From positions 1 to 10,388 of the forward strand of contig JAEDNK010000049.1 of NCBI GenBank assembly GCA_016302545.1: a stretch of 10,388 nt of DNA. Reading direction: 5' to 3'. The stretch's first letter is position 1; every line of letters starts with the position of its first letter. This document shows, in pieces, positions 1 through 5,963 of this stretch. The stretch is from Bacillota bacterium (GTDB lineage Bacteria; Bacillota; Clostridia; Peptostreptococcales; Anaerovoracaceae). Position numbers and translations under genes: made by a program. Below the pieces are notes generated by a model. It was not told where the DNA came from. It ran no database searches and saw only the letters and a list, made by a program, of their open reading frames with translations.

Positions 1-1167
1 GCATTACAGGTAACTAAGAGCATTACCGGAATTACGACTAAGATTATGGGAGTTGTCGACGAACTTTCCAAAGGAAACTTAAAGAGTCGTATGGAATATG
101 ACGGCGCCAATGAGTTCGGTGAGCTTGCCGAAAAGATTAATTTCTCCTTTGCAGAACTAGATAGATATGTAAACGCTGTAGATTATGGCATGTCGGAATT
201 CTCAAAAGGAAACTTCACTTGCGAAAGTCCTATCAGATTCCTGGGTGATTTTGAAAGCATTCAGAGATCCATGGAAGAGTTCCAGAGTAAGATGAACGAC
301 ACTCTGGTTGACCTTGAAGTTGCTTCCGCACAGGTAAGCGCAGGTTCAAGTCAGGTTGCCGACGGAGCGCAGGCATTGGCACAGGGTGCTACGGAGCAGG
401 CAAGCAGCGTGGAGGAATTATCCGCTACCATTGCAGACATTTCCGAACATATTGCTAATACCGCCGAATTCTCTCAGAAAGCTAACGACTTAGGTATTCA
501 GACCGGTATCGTAGTTGAAAAGAGCAAGGAAGAGATGGCTCACATGATAAGTGCAATCCGCGACATTGCCACTGCATCAGAGAGCATTCAGAAGATTATC
601 AAAGCCATCGACGATATCGCTTTCCAGACCAACATTCTGGCCCTCAACGCAGCAGTAGAGGCGGCTCGTGCAGGCAACGCAGGCAAGGGCTTCGCAGTTG
701 TTGCCGATGAAGTAAGAAATCTTGCACAGAAGTCAGCTGAAGCGGCTAAGAATACAACCGAGTTAATCGAAAATTCCTTAGACCACGTAGCTAAGGGCGA
801 AAAGCTTGCGGAAAGCACAGGCGAGGCCTTCAATGAAGTGGCTAAATGCTCAGAGGATATTCTGGCTATGGTTGCCAAGATTGCCGATGCTTCTAAGGAA
901 CAGGCGTTATCTATTTCCCAGATTTCTCAGGGTGTAGACCAGATTTCATCGGTAGTACAGATGAACTCCGCAACCTCCGAGGAAAGTGCTGCGGCAAGTG
1001 AAGAGCTGAGCGGACAGGCAGTATTCATGAAATCCCTCATCGACCAGTTCCAGCTTAAGGAAAAGGACGGCAGTGCTCCTGTATATCGTGAACCTGAGAA
1101 GGCTGCGCCGCACGCTGAAGCTGCAGTAAGCGCAGATCCTGTAAATACTTCATACGATAAGTATTAA
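1..1167 (+). CDS. Methyl-accepting chemotaxis protein, 5'-truncated, with tandem HAMP units
   Basis: The reading frame is open from base 1, so the true start and any sensor and transmembrane part lie upstream of the window. A chemoreceptor passes ligand or HAMP signals to a CheA/CheW array at the membrane. The visible part begins in HAMP: two similar stretches both contain 'SKGN' (around nt 67 and nt 208), which suggests two HAMP units in series. A long coiled coil follows. It carries the conserved hairpin tip around nt 613-735 (AFQTNILALNAAVEAARAG, then GKGFAVVADEVRNLA), the CheA/CheW-binding region of the family. Glu/Gln-rich stretches on either side (ATEQASSVEEL, ATSEESAAASEEL) are probable methylation sites. 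The last 35 or so residues are Ala/Pro-rich and lack an NWETF-type CheR tether. Identification as a chemoreceptor is near certain; the ligand is unknown. Confidence 0.96.
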   Translation, partial: ALQVTKSITGITTKIMGVVDELSKGNLKSRMEYDGANEFGELAEKINFSFAELDRYVNAVDYGMSEFSKGNFTCESPIRFLGDFESIQRSMEEFQSKMNDTLVDLEVASAQVSAGSSQVADGAQALAQGATEQASSVEELSATIADISEHIANTAEFSQKANDLGIQTGIVVEKSKEEMAHMISAIRDIATASESIQKIIKAIDDIAFQTNILALNAAVEAARAGNAGKGFAVVADEVRNLAQKSAEAAKNTTELIENSLDHVAKGEKLAESTGEAFNEVAKCSEDILAMVAKIADASKEQALSISQISQGVDQISSVVQMNSATSEESAAASEELSGQAVFMKSLIDQFQLKEKDGSAPVYREPEKAAPHAEAAVSADPVNTSYDKY

Positions 1168-1218
1168 AAGTCTGCTGCCCTGTTTGGGCGATGATAGAGT
1201 CATATCTGATGTAAATTG

Positions 1219-1253
1219 AAAAGGTACTGTGAAATGTATCGCAGTACCTTTTT
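1219..1253 (+). terminator. Rho-independent terminator after the chemoreceptor gene
   Basis: The arms AAAAGGTACTG (1219-1229) and CAGTACCTTTT (1242-1252) are perfectly complementary. A further T-G and G-C pair closes the loop, and the hairpin ends in five T. It lies about 50 nt past the chemoreceptor stop. The A-rich left side could give weak termination on the minus strand, but no minus-strand gene is nearby. Confidence 0.88.
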
Positions 1254-1289
1254 GAATACTCAAAAAAATAAAAAATATTGAAAAAAAGC

Positions 1290-1319
1290 TTGAAAAGACA
1301 CGGCGATTTATGTTATACT
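1290..1319 (+). promoter_or_regulatory. Sigma-A promoter for rpmB, extended -10
   Basis: TTGAAA (1290-1295) and TATACT (1314-1319) are 18 bp apart. A TG one base before the -10 (1311-1312) makes it an extended -10. An A-rich tract just upstream resembles an UP element. The predicted transcription start is near 1326, which gives an rpmB leader of about 80 nt. Confidence 0.75.
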
Positions 1320-1326
1320 AATTAAC

Positions 1327-1356
1327 GTTCGAGCACGAACTGCTATTTTGATGGCA
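1327..1356 (+). other. Two adjacent hairpins at the 5' end of the rpmB leader
   Basis: GTTCG-AGCA-CGAAC (1327-1340) is a perfect 5-bp inverted repeat at the predicted transcription start. It is followed with no gap by TGCTA-TTTTGA-TGGCA (1341-1356), a 5-bp stem with one T-G pair. In RNA these would stack at the extreme 5' end. They could protect the mRNA, bind a regulator such as bL28 itself, or act as a DNA operator. The spacing (GTTC-N6-GAAC) is not that of a Gram-positive LexA box (GAAC-N4-GTTC). The function is not established. Confidence 0.4.
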
Positions 1357-1408
1357 AGAAATAATGAGAATATGCTACGGCTTAAATATATTAAAGGAGG
1401 TGCGGTAG

Positions 1409-1603
1409 ATGTCAAAGAAATGTGAAATTTGCGGTAAGGGACAGACTTCAGGAAACAACGTTTCTCACTCCATGAGACACACGAGAAGAAAATGGAACGC
1501 TAATATCCAGACTGTAAGAGTCGTTGATGAAAACGGAACAGTCAGAAGAGCTAACGTATGCACAAGATGCATCAGATCCAATAAAGTAAACCGTGCCATT
1601 TAA
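1409..1603 (+). CDS. rpmB: Large subunit ribosomal protein bL28
   Basis: The 64-residue product is a normal length for bL28, a small basic protein of the 50S subunit. It has the family pattern: KKCEICGKG at the N-terminus, SHSMRHTRRKWNANIQ in the middle, and CTRCIRSNKV near the C-terminus. Cys5, Cys8, Cys51 and Cys54 form two CxxC pairs, so this is the zinc-binding (C+) paralogue type rather than a C-minus form. AAAGGAGGT at 1393-1401 lies 7 nt before the ATG and fixes the start. It is monocistronic: it has its own promoter upstream and a terminator 18 nt after the stop. The next genes in the conserved neighbourhood (Asp23-family, recG) follow after a minus-strand gene. Confidence 0.97.
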   Translation: MSKKCEICGKGQTSGNNVSHSMRHTRRKWNANIQTVRVVDENGTVRRANVCTRCIRSNKVNRAI

Positions 1604-1620
1604 TAAGAAAAGAGACTAAG

Positions 1621-1648
1621 AGAACTCGCGGAATGTGGGTTCTTTTTT
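1621..1648 (+). terminator. Rho-independent terminator of rpmB
   Basis: AGAACTCGC (1621-1629) pairs with GTGGGTTCT (1635-1643) around a 5-nt loop, with two G-T wobbles, and is followed by a run of six T (1643-1648). It lies 18 nt past the rpmB stop. On the minus strand the hairpin is not followed directly by a T run, so it probably works mainly for rpmB. Confidence 0.82.
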
Positions 1649-1654
1649 CGTCCC

Positions 1655-1676
1655 TTAAAGAGCTCAGCGCTTGAGC
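1655..1676 (-). terminator. Weak candidate terminator of the small minus-strand gene
   Basis: Read on the minus strand, GCTCA-AGCGC-TGAGC is a 5-bp hairpin followed by TCTTTAA. It overlaps the stop codon of the small membrane protein gene. The stem is short and the T run is poor, so termination here is only possible. Confidence 0.25.
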
Positions 1677-1846
1677 AAAGTAAAACCACATATGATGAGT
1701 AAAACGCCAAGGAGTATGATCCATGCTTTTGGAGGGAGGAAAAAGGCGCAGATTGTCACAGCGCCGAAAACCAGAAGCACGAATCCTATATCCTTGGTCT
1801 CTTTATATATGTCAAAACACTTTTTCTTGCGAAAATTATTATTCAT
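1664..1846 (-). CDS. Small two-helix membrane protein of unknown function
   Basis: The chosen start is the ATG at 1846, giving 60 residues. On the minus strand GGGGTG lies 6 nt before it, while the longer upstream reading frame (to 2101) runs antisense through the Asp23-family gene and has no ribosome binding site. A charged N-terminus (NNNFRKKK, then DIYKETKD) is followed by two hydrophobic stretches, roughly residues 22-38 (FVLLVFGAVTICAFFLP) and 42-57 (AWIILLGVLLIICGF), and a basic C-terminal LLKR. This predicts a helical hairpin in the membrane with both ends in the cytosol. I do not recognise a named family; short proteins with an 'FLPxxAW-LLG' core look familiar from Clostridia, but that is an impression. 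It is convergent with rpmB and divergent from the Asp23-family gene. It could be a chance frame, but the ribosome binding site and the coherent hydrophobic pattern argue for a gene. Confidence 0.62.
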   Translation of the reverse strand: MNNNFRKKKCFDIYKETKDIGFVLLVFGAVTICAFFLPPKAWIILLGVLLIICGFTLLKR

Positions 1847-1898
1847 TTCTTGCACCCCATACATTCTATGAAAAAACATAGGAAAGTGTGCAGAAATG

Positions 1899-1907
1899 TG
1901 GTATATT
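1899..1907 (+). promoter_or_regulatory. Possible extended -10 promoter for the Asp23-recG operon
   Basis: TG-g-TATATT at 1899-1907 is an extended -10 with a five-of-six match to TATAAT. No convincing -35 is seen 16-18 bp upstream. Transcription would start near 1914, about 48 nt before the Asp23-family ATG. The perfect 5-bp repeat CTATG-A6-CATAG at 1866-1881 lies just upstream and could be an operator or only an AT-rich coincidence. Confidence 0.42.
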
Positions 1908-1961
1908 AAAGACAGGATTAAATGAAAAGAAGGCTTGATAAGCAGGAAAAGGAGGGGGAAA

Positions 1962-2369
1962 ATGTCCCTTGAACGGAGTACGCAATACGGAAAGATAAAA
2001 TTGAACGATACAATATTCGCCAAGGCTGTACTTTCAGCCGTATCAAAGACCGGCGGCAGGGTTCTCTGCGCCTCGGAAAGAGGAAAAATTTTGGGCGGCA
2101 TAGATCAGAAGGTATCTACGGGAGAGCTTGCCTCCAATATTTTCATAAGGGAAACCTCGGAGAGCTACTGCCTTAATTTTTACGTAATCATGTCCTTTGG
2201 AGCCAGTATAAAGGATAACTGTAAAGCAGTGCTTGACAGCCTTGAAAAGCAGCTTAAAACCATGCTTCCCGACAAGGCGGGCAGAATCACTCTTAAGATA
2301 GTAGGCGTAAAATCAAAGAAGATTGCCGAAAGAAATATAGAAATCGTGAGGGAATATGAGCGGGGATAG
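1962..2369 (+). CDS. Asp23/Gls24 family protein (YloU-like)
   Basis: The product is 135 residues from the ATG at 1962, which has AAAAGGAGG ending 6 nt upstream. A TTG at 1935 would add nine residues, but it has no properly spaced ribosome binding site. The family pattern is visible: an N-terminal 'YGKIKLNDTIFAKAV' strand-helix start, a middle strand pair (LNFYVIMSFGASI), a helix (KAVLDSLEKQLKTML) and a final strand (ITLKIVGVKSKKI). Asp23/Gls24 proteins are small cytosolic, often membrane-associated proteins linked to cell-envelope stress, and YloU is the Bacillus counterpart at this locus. Bacillus YloU is about 120 residues; this copy is longer because of an insertion around residues 38-60 and a charged C-terminal tail. 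The last 14 nt overlap recG, so the two are probably translationally coupled. The usual partner fakA is missing here. Confidence 0.78.
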   Translation: MSLERSTQYGKIKLNDTIFAKAVLSAVSKTGGRVLCASERGKILGGIDQKVSTGELASNIFIRETSESYCLNFYVIMSFGASIKDNCKAVLDSLEKQLKTMLPDKAGRITLKIVGVKSKKIAERNIEIVREYERG

Positions 2370-4419
2370 CAATTTGAAGCTGACGGATAAAGTGACAGCC
2401 ATAAAAGGCGTGGGAAAAAAACGAGCCGAGCTTTTAGAAAAAATGAATATTCATACCGTGGAGGAGCTTCTCTATCTCTTTCCGCGAAAATATGAAGACA
2501 GACGCCGTTCCGTAACTATAATGGAAGCACCCTTTAATCAGGATGTGCTGCTGGAGGTACGCGTAGTCACAAAGCAGATAAGCGGAAACCCATACAGTAA
2601 AAAACGCCTGCTGAGAGTTCTTACGGAGGATAATACGGGAAGCCTTGAACTGCTGTTTTTTAACGGAAAATATCTGTACGACTATTTTAAATCCGGTCAG
2701 GCGCTCACGCTGTTCGGAAAAATAAATCTAAACAATGGACGTCGCCAGATGGCCCATCCTGAGTTTCATAATACCGGCGATAAGGACGATGTGAGAGGAC
2801 TTTTTCCTGTATATCCTTTGACGGAAGGCATTTATCAGGGGCAGATGCGCTCAATGCAGCTTGCCATACGGGATACGGCAAAGGAAATAAAGGAGTGGCT
2901 GCCCGAAAACATAGTGCGGGAAAACAACCTGTGCGCTCCCGCATACGCCATTGAAAACATACACTTTCCTCTGGCGGAAAGACCTGTTCTGGAAAGCAGA
3001 TACCGTCTGATTTTTGAGGAGCTGTTGGCTCTTCAGAGCGGGCTGTTTTATATCAAACGAAACAGAGAGTCGTCAAAGCAGGGCGTATCCCTCGGGAAGG
3101 GAGTGTCTTTAGAGCCTTTCCTCGCTGTGCTGCCTTTCGGACTTACTGCAGGGCAGGAAAAAACCATGAAGGAGATTGAGGCGGACCTTGAAAGCAGCAA
3201 AGCTATGAACCGCCTTGTTCAGGGAGACGTAGGCTCAGGGAAGACAGCCGTAGCGGAGCTTGCCATGTACAAGACCGTAAAAAGCGGTTTTCAGGCAGTA
3301 ATGATGGCTCCTACGGAATTATTGGCAAAACAGCATATCGCCACCTTAAAAAGGCATTTTGAGCCTCTGGGCATTGAAGTACGGCTGCTTTCCGGAAGCA
3401 CCAAGGCCAAAGAACGCTCAGAAATACTGAATGAACTTAAAGCAGGGAAGATTGACATACTTGTAGGAACTCATGCAGTCATACAGCCCGATGTTGAGTT
3501 TGCAAACCTTGGACTTGTCATAACCGACGAACAGCATCGCTTTGGAGTAAACCAGAGGACGCTGCTGGCACAGAAGGGAGAAAATCCCAACATTCTCGTA
3601 ATGACAGCAACTCCCATTCCAAGGACTTTGGCAGTAATTCTCTACGGAGATTTAGACGTTTCCGTAATAGATACATTGCCTGCCGGAAGGAAGCCGATAA
3701 GAACTTTCTTAAGATACAGAGACAGCCGAAAAAAGATTTACGATTTTGTGGAAGCGCAGGTTAAAGAAGGCAGGCAGGCTTATGTGGTGGCGCCTCTCAT
3801 TGAGGAATCCGAGGCCATAGACTGTAAATCGGCGGAGGAATTATACGAAGAGCTTTCCAAAGCATATCCGGGGCTTAGGATAGGTCTTGTTCACGGGGCC
3901 ATGAAGCAGCAGGAAAAGGATGCGGTAATGGAGACTTTCGCGGCAGGCGGTATCGACGTGCTTGTTTCCACCGTTGTAATCGAGGTGGGAATAGATGTGG
4001 GCAATGCCACCGTTATGGTTATAGAAAACTGTGAGCGCTTCGGATTGGCCCAGCTTCACCAGCTCAGAGGACGAGTGGGAAGAGGCGGACATCAATCCTA
4101 CTGCATACTTATATGCGGCTCAGACAGCGAAACGGCAAGAAAGCGAAACGAGATAATGTGCTCCACAGAGGACGGCTTTGTAATCGCAGAAGAGGATCTG
4201 AAGCTCCGAGGTCCGGGAGAAATCTTCGGCACACGTCAGCACGGACTGCCTGAGCTTAATATTACGGACCTCGTCAAAAATGCAGACATGCTTGAAAAGG
4301 TAAAGTATGTGGCACGTGACCTTATAGACCGCGACCCCCAGCTGGAGCTGCCGGAGCATGCTGAGCTTAAAAAGCGTGTCAAAAAGCTGTTCGGAGAGAA
4401 AATACAGCTGAGACTGTAA
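2356..4419 (+). CDS. recG: ATP-dependent DNA helicase RecG
   Basis: The 687-residue product is the usual length for RecG, the cytosolic superfamily 2 translocase that reverses stalled forks and processes branched DNA in recombination and repair. The N-terminal region has a helix-hairpin-helix-like IKGVGKKRAELLEKM at about residues 16-30. The OB-fold wedge domain (about 60-150) follows, with LFFNGKYLYDYFKSGQ. The helicase motifs are intact: GDVGSGKT (290-297, Walker A), DEQH (391-394, Walker B), TATPIPRT (417-424, motif III), VSTVVIEVGIDVGNA (motif V) and QLRGRVGRGG (569-578, motif VI). The C-terminal RecG region (DLKLRGPGEIFGTRQHG) is complete. The ATG at 2356 overlaps the Asp23-family stop; GAGGG at 2348-2352 is only 3 nt away, so coupling to the upstream gene is likely. 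A TTG at 2374 is a less likely alternative start. Confidence 0.98.
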   Translation: MSGDSNLKLTDKVTAIKGVGKKRAELLEKMNIHTVEELLYLFPRKYEDRRRSVTIMEAPFNQDVLLEVRVVTKQISGNPYSKKRLLRVLTEDNTGSLELLFFNGKYLYDYFKSGQALTLFGKINLNNGRRQMAHPEFHNTGDKDDVRGLFPVYPLTEGIYQGQMRSMQLAIRDTAKEIKEWLPENIVRENNLCAPAYAIENIHFPLAERPVLESRYRLIFEELLALQSGLFYIKRNRESSKQGVSLGKGVSLEPFLAVLPFGLTAGQEKTMKEIEADLESSKAMNRLVQGDVGSGKTAVAELAMYKTVKSGFQAVMMAPTELLAKQHIATLKRHFEPLGIEVRLLSGSTKAKERSEILNELKAGKIDILVGTHAVIQPDVEFANLGLVITDEQHRFGVNQRTLLAQKGENPNILVMTATPIPRTLAVILYGDLDVSVIDTLPAGRKPIRTFLRYRDSRKKIYDFVEAQVKEGRQAYVVAPLIEESEAIDCKSAEELYEELSKAYPGLRIGLVHGAMKQQEKDAVMETFAAGGIDVLVSTVVIEVGIDVGNATVMVIENCERFGLAQLHQLRGRVGRGGHQSYCILICGSDSETARKRNEIMCSTEDGFVIAEEDLKLRGPGEIFGTRQHGLPELNITDLVKNADMLEKVKYVARDLIDRDPQLELPEHAELKKRVKKLFGEKIQLRL

Positions 4420-4431
4420 TCTATATATGGC

Positions 4432-4460
4432 AAAAAACCGCACAGGCCGTGCGGTTTTTT
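4432..4460. terminator. Bidirectional terminator between recG and the spore protein gene
   Basis: AAAAAACCGCAC (4432-4443) and GTGCGGTTTTTT (4449-4460) form a perfect 12-bp stem with a 5-nt loop. A run of six T follows the hairpin on each strand. It lies 12 nt past the recG stop and 22 nt past the stop of the minus-strand spore protein gene, so it serves both convergent genes. Confidence 0.93.
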
Positions 4461-4482
4461 GAATTTATCCAATCATATAGGG

Positions 4483-4683
4483 TTATTTTCCGGCTAACTG
4501 TCTTTCAGCCATTTCAACTAACTTCTTAGTCATATAACCACCAACATAGCCATTCTGTCTAGCGGTAAGGTTTCCCTTATCAGTCTGTTCGTAGTTAGAT
4601 AAGCCAAGCTCGTTAGCGACTTCTGTCTTTAAGCTGTTTAATGCAGGCTTTGCATTAACATTCATCTTATCCTGTAATGACAT
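4483..4683 (-). CDS. Alpha/beta-type small acid-soluble spore protein
   Basis: The product is 66 residues from the ATG at 4683, with a perfect AGGAGGTG ending 6 nt upstream. A GTG at 4692 is part of that ribosome binding site, so the ATG is the better start. These proteins coat DNA in the dormant spore core, protect it from UV and heat, and are degraded at germination as an amino-acid source. The germination-protease site is visible as TEVANE (residues 20-25, cleavage expected after Glu21). The second family signature is ARQNGYVGGYMTKKLVE (41-57). Length and motifs match the family. Which ssp paralogue it is cannot be told from one gene, so no symbol is given. It stands alone on the minus strand within a housekeeping cluster and marks the organism as a spore former. 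Forespore expression by sigma G is expected for the family. Confidence 0.96.
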   Translation of the reverse strand: MSLQDKMNVNAKPALNSLKTEVANELGLSNYEQTDKGNLTARQNGYVGGYMTKKLVEMAERQLAGK

Positions 4684-4728
4684 TTTGTTCACCTCCTATT
4701 ACATTACTAGTTTGACACGGGTCGGATT

Positions 4729-4735
4729 TAATATG
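4729..4735 (-). promoter_or_regulatory. Possible sigma-G -10 element for the spore protein gene
   Basis: On the minus strand CATATTA fits the sigma-G -10 pattern CATNNTA. It lies about 46 nt before the spore protein ATG, a normal leader length. No good TGNATA-type -35 is seen 17-18 bp upstream, so this rests on the -10 and the gene's identity. Confidence 0.35.
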
Positions 4736-4770
4736 TGATGTAATAAATGGCGGTCTTGGCCTTCTTTGGT

Positions 4771-4799
4771 AAAAGCAAAGAAATGAAATGTTTGCTTTT
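4771..4799. repeat. Perfect 9-bp inverted repeat in the divergent ssp-rsmD spacer
   Basis: AAAAGCAAA (4771-4779) and TTTGCTTTT (4791-4799) are perfect inverted copies around an 11-nt centre. The right arm overlaps the candidate -35 of the rsmD promoter, so it could be an operator. As RNA it is an AT-rich, weak hairpin. The rest of the 188-nt spacer holds only the promoter elements listed. Confidence 0.45.
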
Positions 4800-4823
4800 G
4801 AACAAAAATTAGGTTAATATAAT
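4792..4823 (+). promoter_or_regulatory. Probable sigma-A promoter for rsmD
   Basis: The -10 is a perfect TATAAT at 4818-4823. The -35 is ambiguous: TTGCTT (4792-4797) is 20 bp away from it, or 17 bp from the overlapping TAATAT (4815-4820), and TTGAAC (4798-4803) is only 14 bp from TATAAT. Transcription would start near 4830, about 40 nt before the rsmD ATG. Confidence 0.5.
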
Positions 4824-4871
4824 TAGTGTTACAGATTTTAAAAAATAAATTTGCAAAAAGGATGTTTAAAT

Positions 4872-5417
4872 ATGAGAATAATCACAGGAGACTTTAAGGG
4901 CAGACGCCTTGAAATGCCCGAAAACAACAGCATAAGACCGACCACGGAGAAGGTGAAGGAAGCCATATTCAGCATAATCGCAGGGAATCTGGAGGATGCA
5001 GTGTGCGTTGACCTCTTTGCGGGAACGGGCAATCTGGGGATAGAGGCTCTTTCCAGGGGAGCGGAAAAATGTTATTTTGCAGATAATTCCAGAGAAAGCC
5101 TGGCGCTGATTAAAAGAAACATCGAAATGTGCAGAGCGGAGGAGTGGTCCGTGGTAATACCCGGCGATTTTGAAAAGGTACTCACAAGACTTGGAGAAAA
5201 GGGCGAAAAGATAGATATATTTTTCCTTGATCCACCATATAAGAAAGGTCTTTATGAAAGGTGCTTCGAGCTCATAAGGGAATACGAGCTTTTGGCTGAT
5301 GAGGGAATAATAATCGCCGAGCACAATGTACGGGACGCTCTGGCAGATGAGATTTCGGGCTTTGAAAAGATAAAGGAAAGAACCTACGGAACGATTGCAA
5401 TATCAATATACGGTTGA
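4872..5417 (+). CDS. rsmD: 16S rRNA (guanine966-N2)-methyltransferase
   Basis: The 181-residue product matches RsmD, which methylates N2 of G966 in 16S rRNA with S-adenosylmethionine. The start is the ATG at 4872 (MRIITGDFKGRRL, typical of the family), preceded by AAAAGGATG. A TTG at 4851 would place the ribosome binding site inside the gene. Visible motifs are RPTTEKVKEAIFSII (residues 23-37), the SAM-binding motif I VDLFAGTGNLGIEALSRGA (46-64), and the catalytic motif IV DPPY (120-123), the N6/N2-amino methyltransferase signature. The pairing rsmD-coaD is conserved in many Firmicutes, which supports the call. Its stop overlaps the -35 of the coaD promoter. Confidence 0.95.
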   Translation: MRIITGDFKGRRLEMPENNSIRPTTEKVKEAIFSIIAGNLEDAVCVDLFAGTGNLGIEALSRGAEKCYFADNSRESLALIKRNIEMCRAEEWSVVIPGDFEKVLTRLGEKGEKIDIFFLDPPYKKGLYERCFELIREYELLADEGIIIAEHNVRDALADEISGFEKIKERTYGTIAISIYG

Positions 5418-5442
5418 TTATGGAATTTCAATGTGTTAAAAT
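5414..5442 (+). promoter_or_regulatory. Sigma-A promoter for coaD and downstream genes
   Basis: TTGATT (5414-5419, overlapping the rsmD stop codon) and TAAAAT (5437-5442) are exactly 17 bp apart, with a TG (5434-5435) one base before the -10. Transcription would start near 5449, about 29 nt before the coaD ATG. It probably adds to read-through from rsmD. Confidence 0.6.
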
Positions 5443-5477
5443 AATAGAAGATATTTTTGTAAAACATTGAGGTAAAA

Positions 5478-5963
5478 ATGATAACAAAGGCTTTATACGC
5501 AGGGTCCTTTGACCCTCTTACCTTAGGGCATCTGGATATAATCGAAAGAGCCTCCAACATTTTCGATGAGCTCGTAGTAGGTGTAGTGGTAAACCTCGAA
5601 AAAAAGACCATGTTCACCTTTGAGGAGCGCATGGATATGATAAAAGAAGTTACAAAGCACCTGCCTAACGTAACGGTGGATATGTGTGATGGACTTCTGG
5701 CGGATTACGTTAACAACAACGGCTTTAACGTGGTGGTTCGAGGGCTTCGGGGTGTTTCTGATTTTGACTTGGAAAAGCAGATGGCGCAGCTGCACCAGTA
5801 TCTTTATAAGGATAAGGTGGAGACTGTTTTCCTCATTTCAGACTCCAAGTACGATTTTATCAGTTCAACCATGGCCAAGCAGGTCATTTCACTGGGAGGA
5901 GACGGACAGCGTCTGGTGCCTCCTCATATTTTAAAAACGATGAAAGGGAAATTGGGCAAGTAA
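5478..5963 (+). CDS. coaD: Phosphopantetheine adenylyltransferase
   Basis: The 161-residue product is full length for CoaD, which makes dephospho-CoA from 4'-phosphopantetheine and ATP, the next-to-last step of coenzyme A synthesis in the cytosol. It is a nucleotidyltransferase-fold enzyme: AGSFDPLTLGH (residues 8-18) holds the (T/H)xGH nucleotide-binding signature, RGLRGVSDFDLEKQMA (88-103) binds phosphopantetheine and ATP, and ISSTMAK (128-134) is the second nucleotidyltransferase motif (ISSTxxR in most members, Lys here). GAGGT lies 4 nt before the ATG. It heads a tightly packed row of genes and its stop directly abuts the next ATG. Confidence 0.97.
   Translation: MITKALYAGSFDPLTLGHLDIIERASNIFDELVVGVVVNLEKKTMFTFEERMDMIKEVTKHLPNVTVDMCDGLLADYVNNNGFNVVVRGLRGVSDFDLEKQMAQLHQYLYKDKVETVFLISDSKYDFISSTMAKQVISLGGDGQRLVPPHILKTMKGKLGK

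Noticed and set aside
588..878. Minus-strand open frame opposite the chemoreceptor signalling domain
   Set aside because: It is the antisense shadow of a highly conserved coding region, has no ribosome binding site, and its product is a low-complexity Ala/Ser-rich chain.
1327..1340. LexA (SOS) box upstream of rpmB
   Set aside because: The repeat is GTTC-N6-GAAC, the reverse of the Gram-positive LexA pattern GAAC-N4-GTTC, and rpmB is not an expected SOS gene.
1847..2101. N-terminal extension of the small minus-strand membrane protein
   Set aside because: It runs antisense through the Asp23-family gene and its promoter region; the ATG at 1846 has the only plausible ribosome binding site.
4697..4745. 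8-bp inverted repeat TATTACAT / ATGTAATA in the ssp leader region
   Set aside because: The arms are AT-rich and 32 nt apart, and one arm lies upstream of the predicted transcription start, so no RNA hairpin would form.
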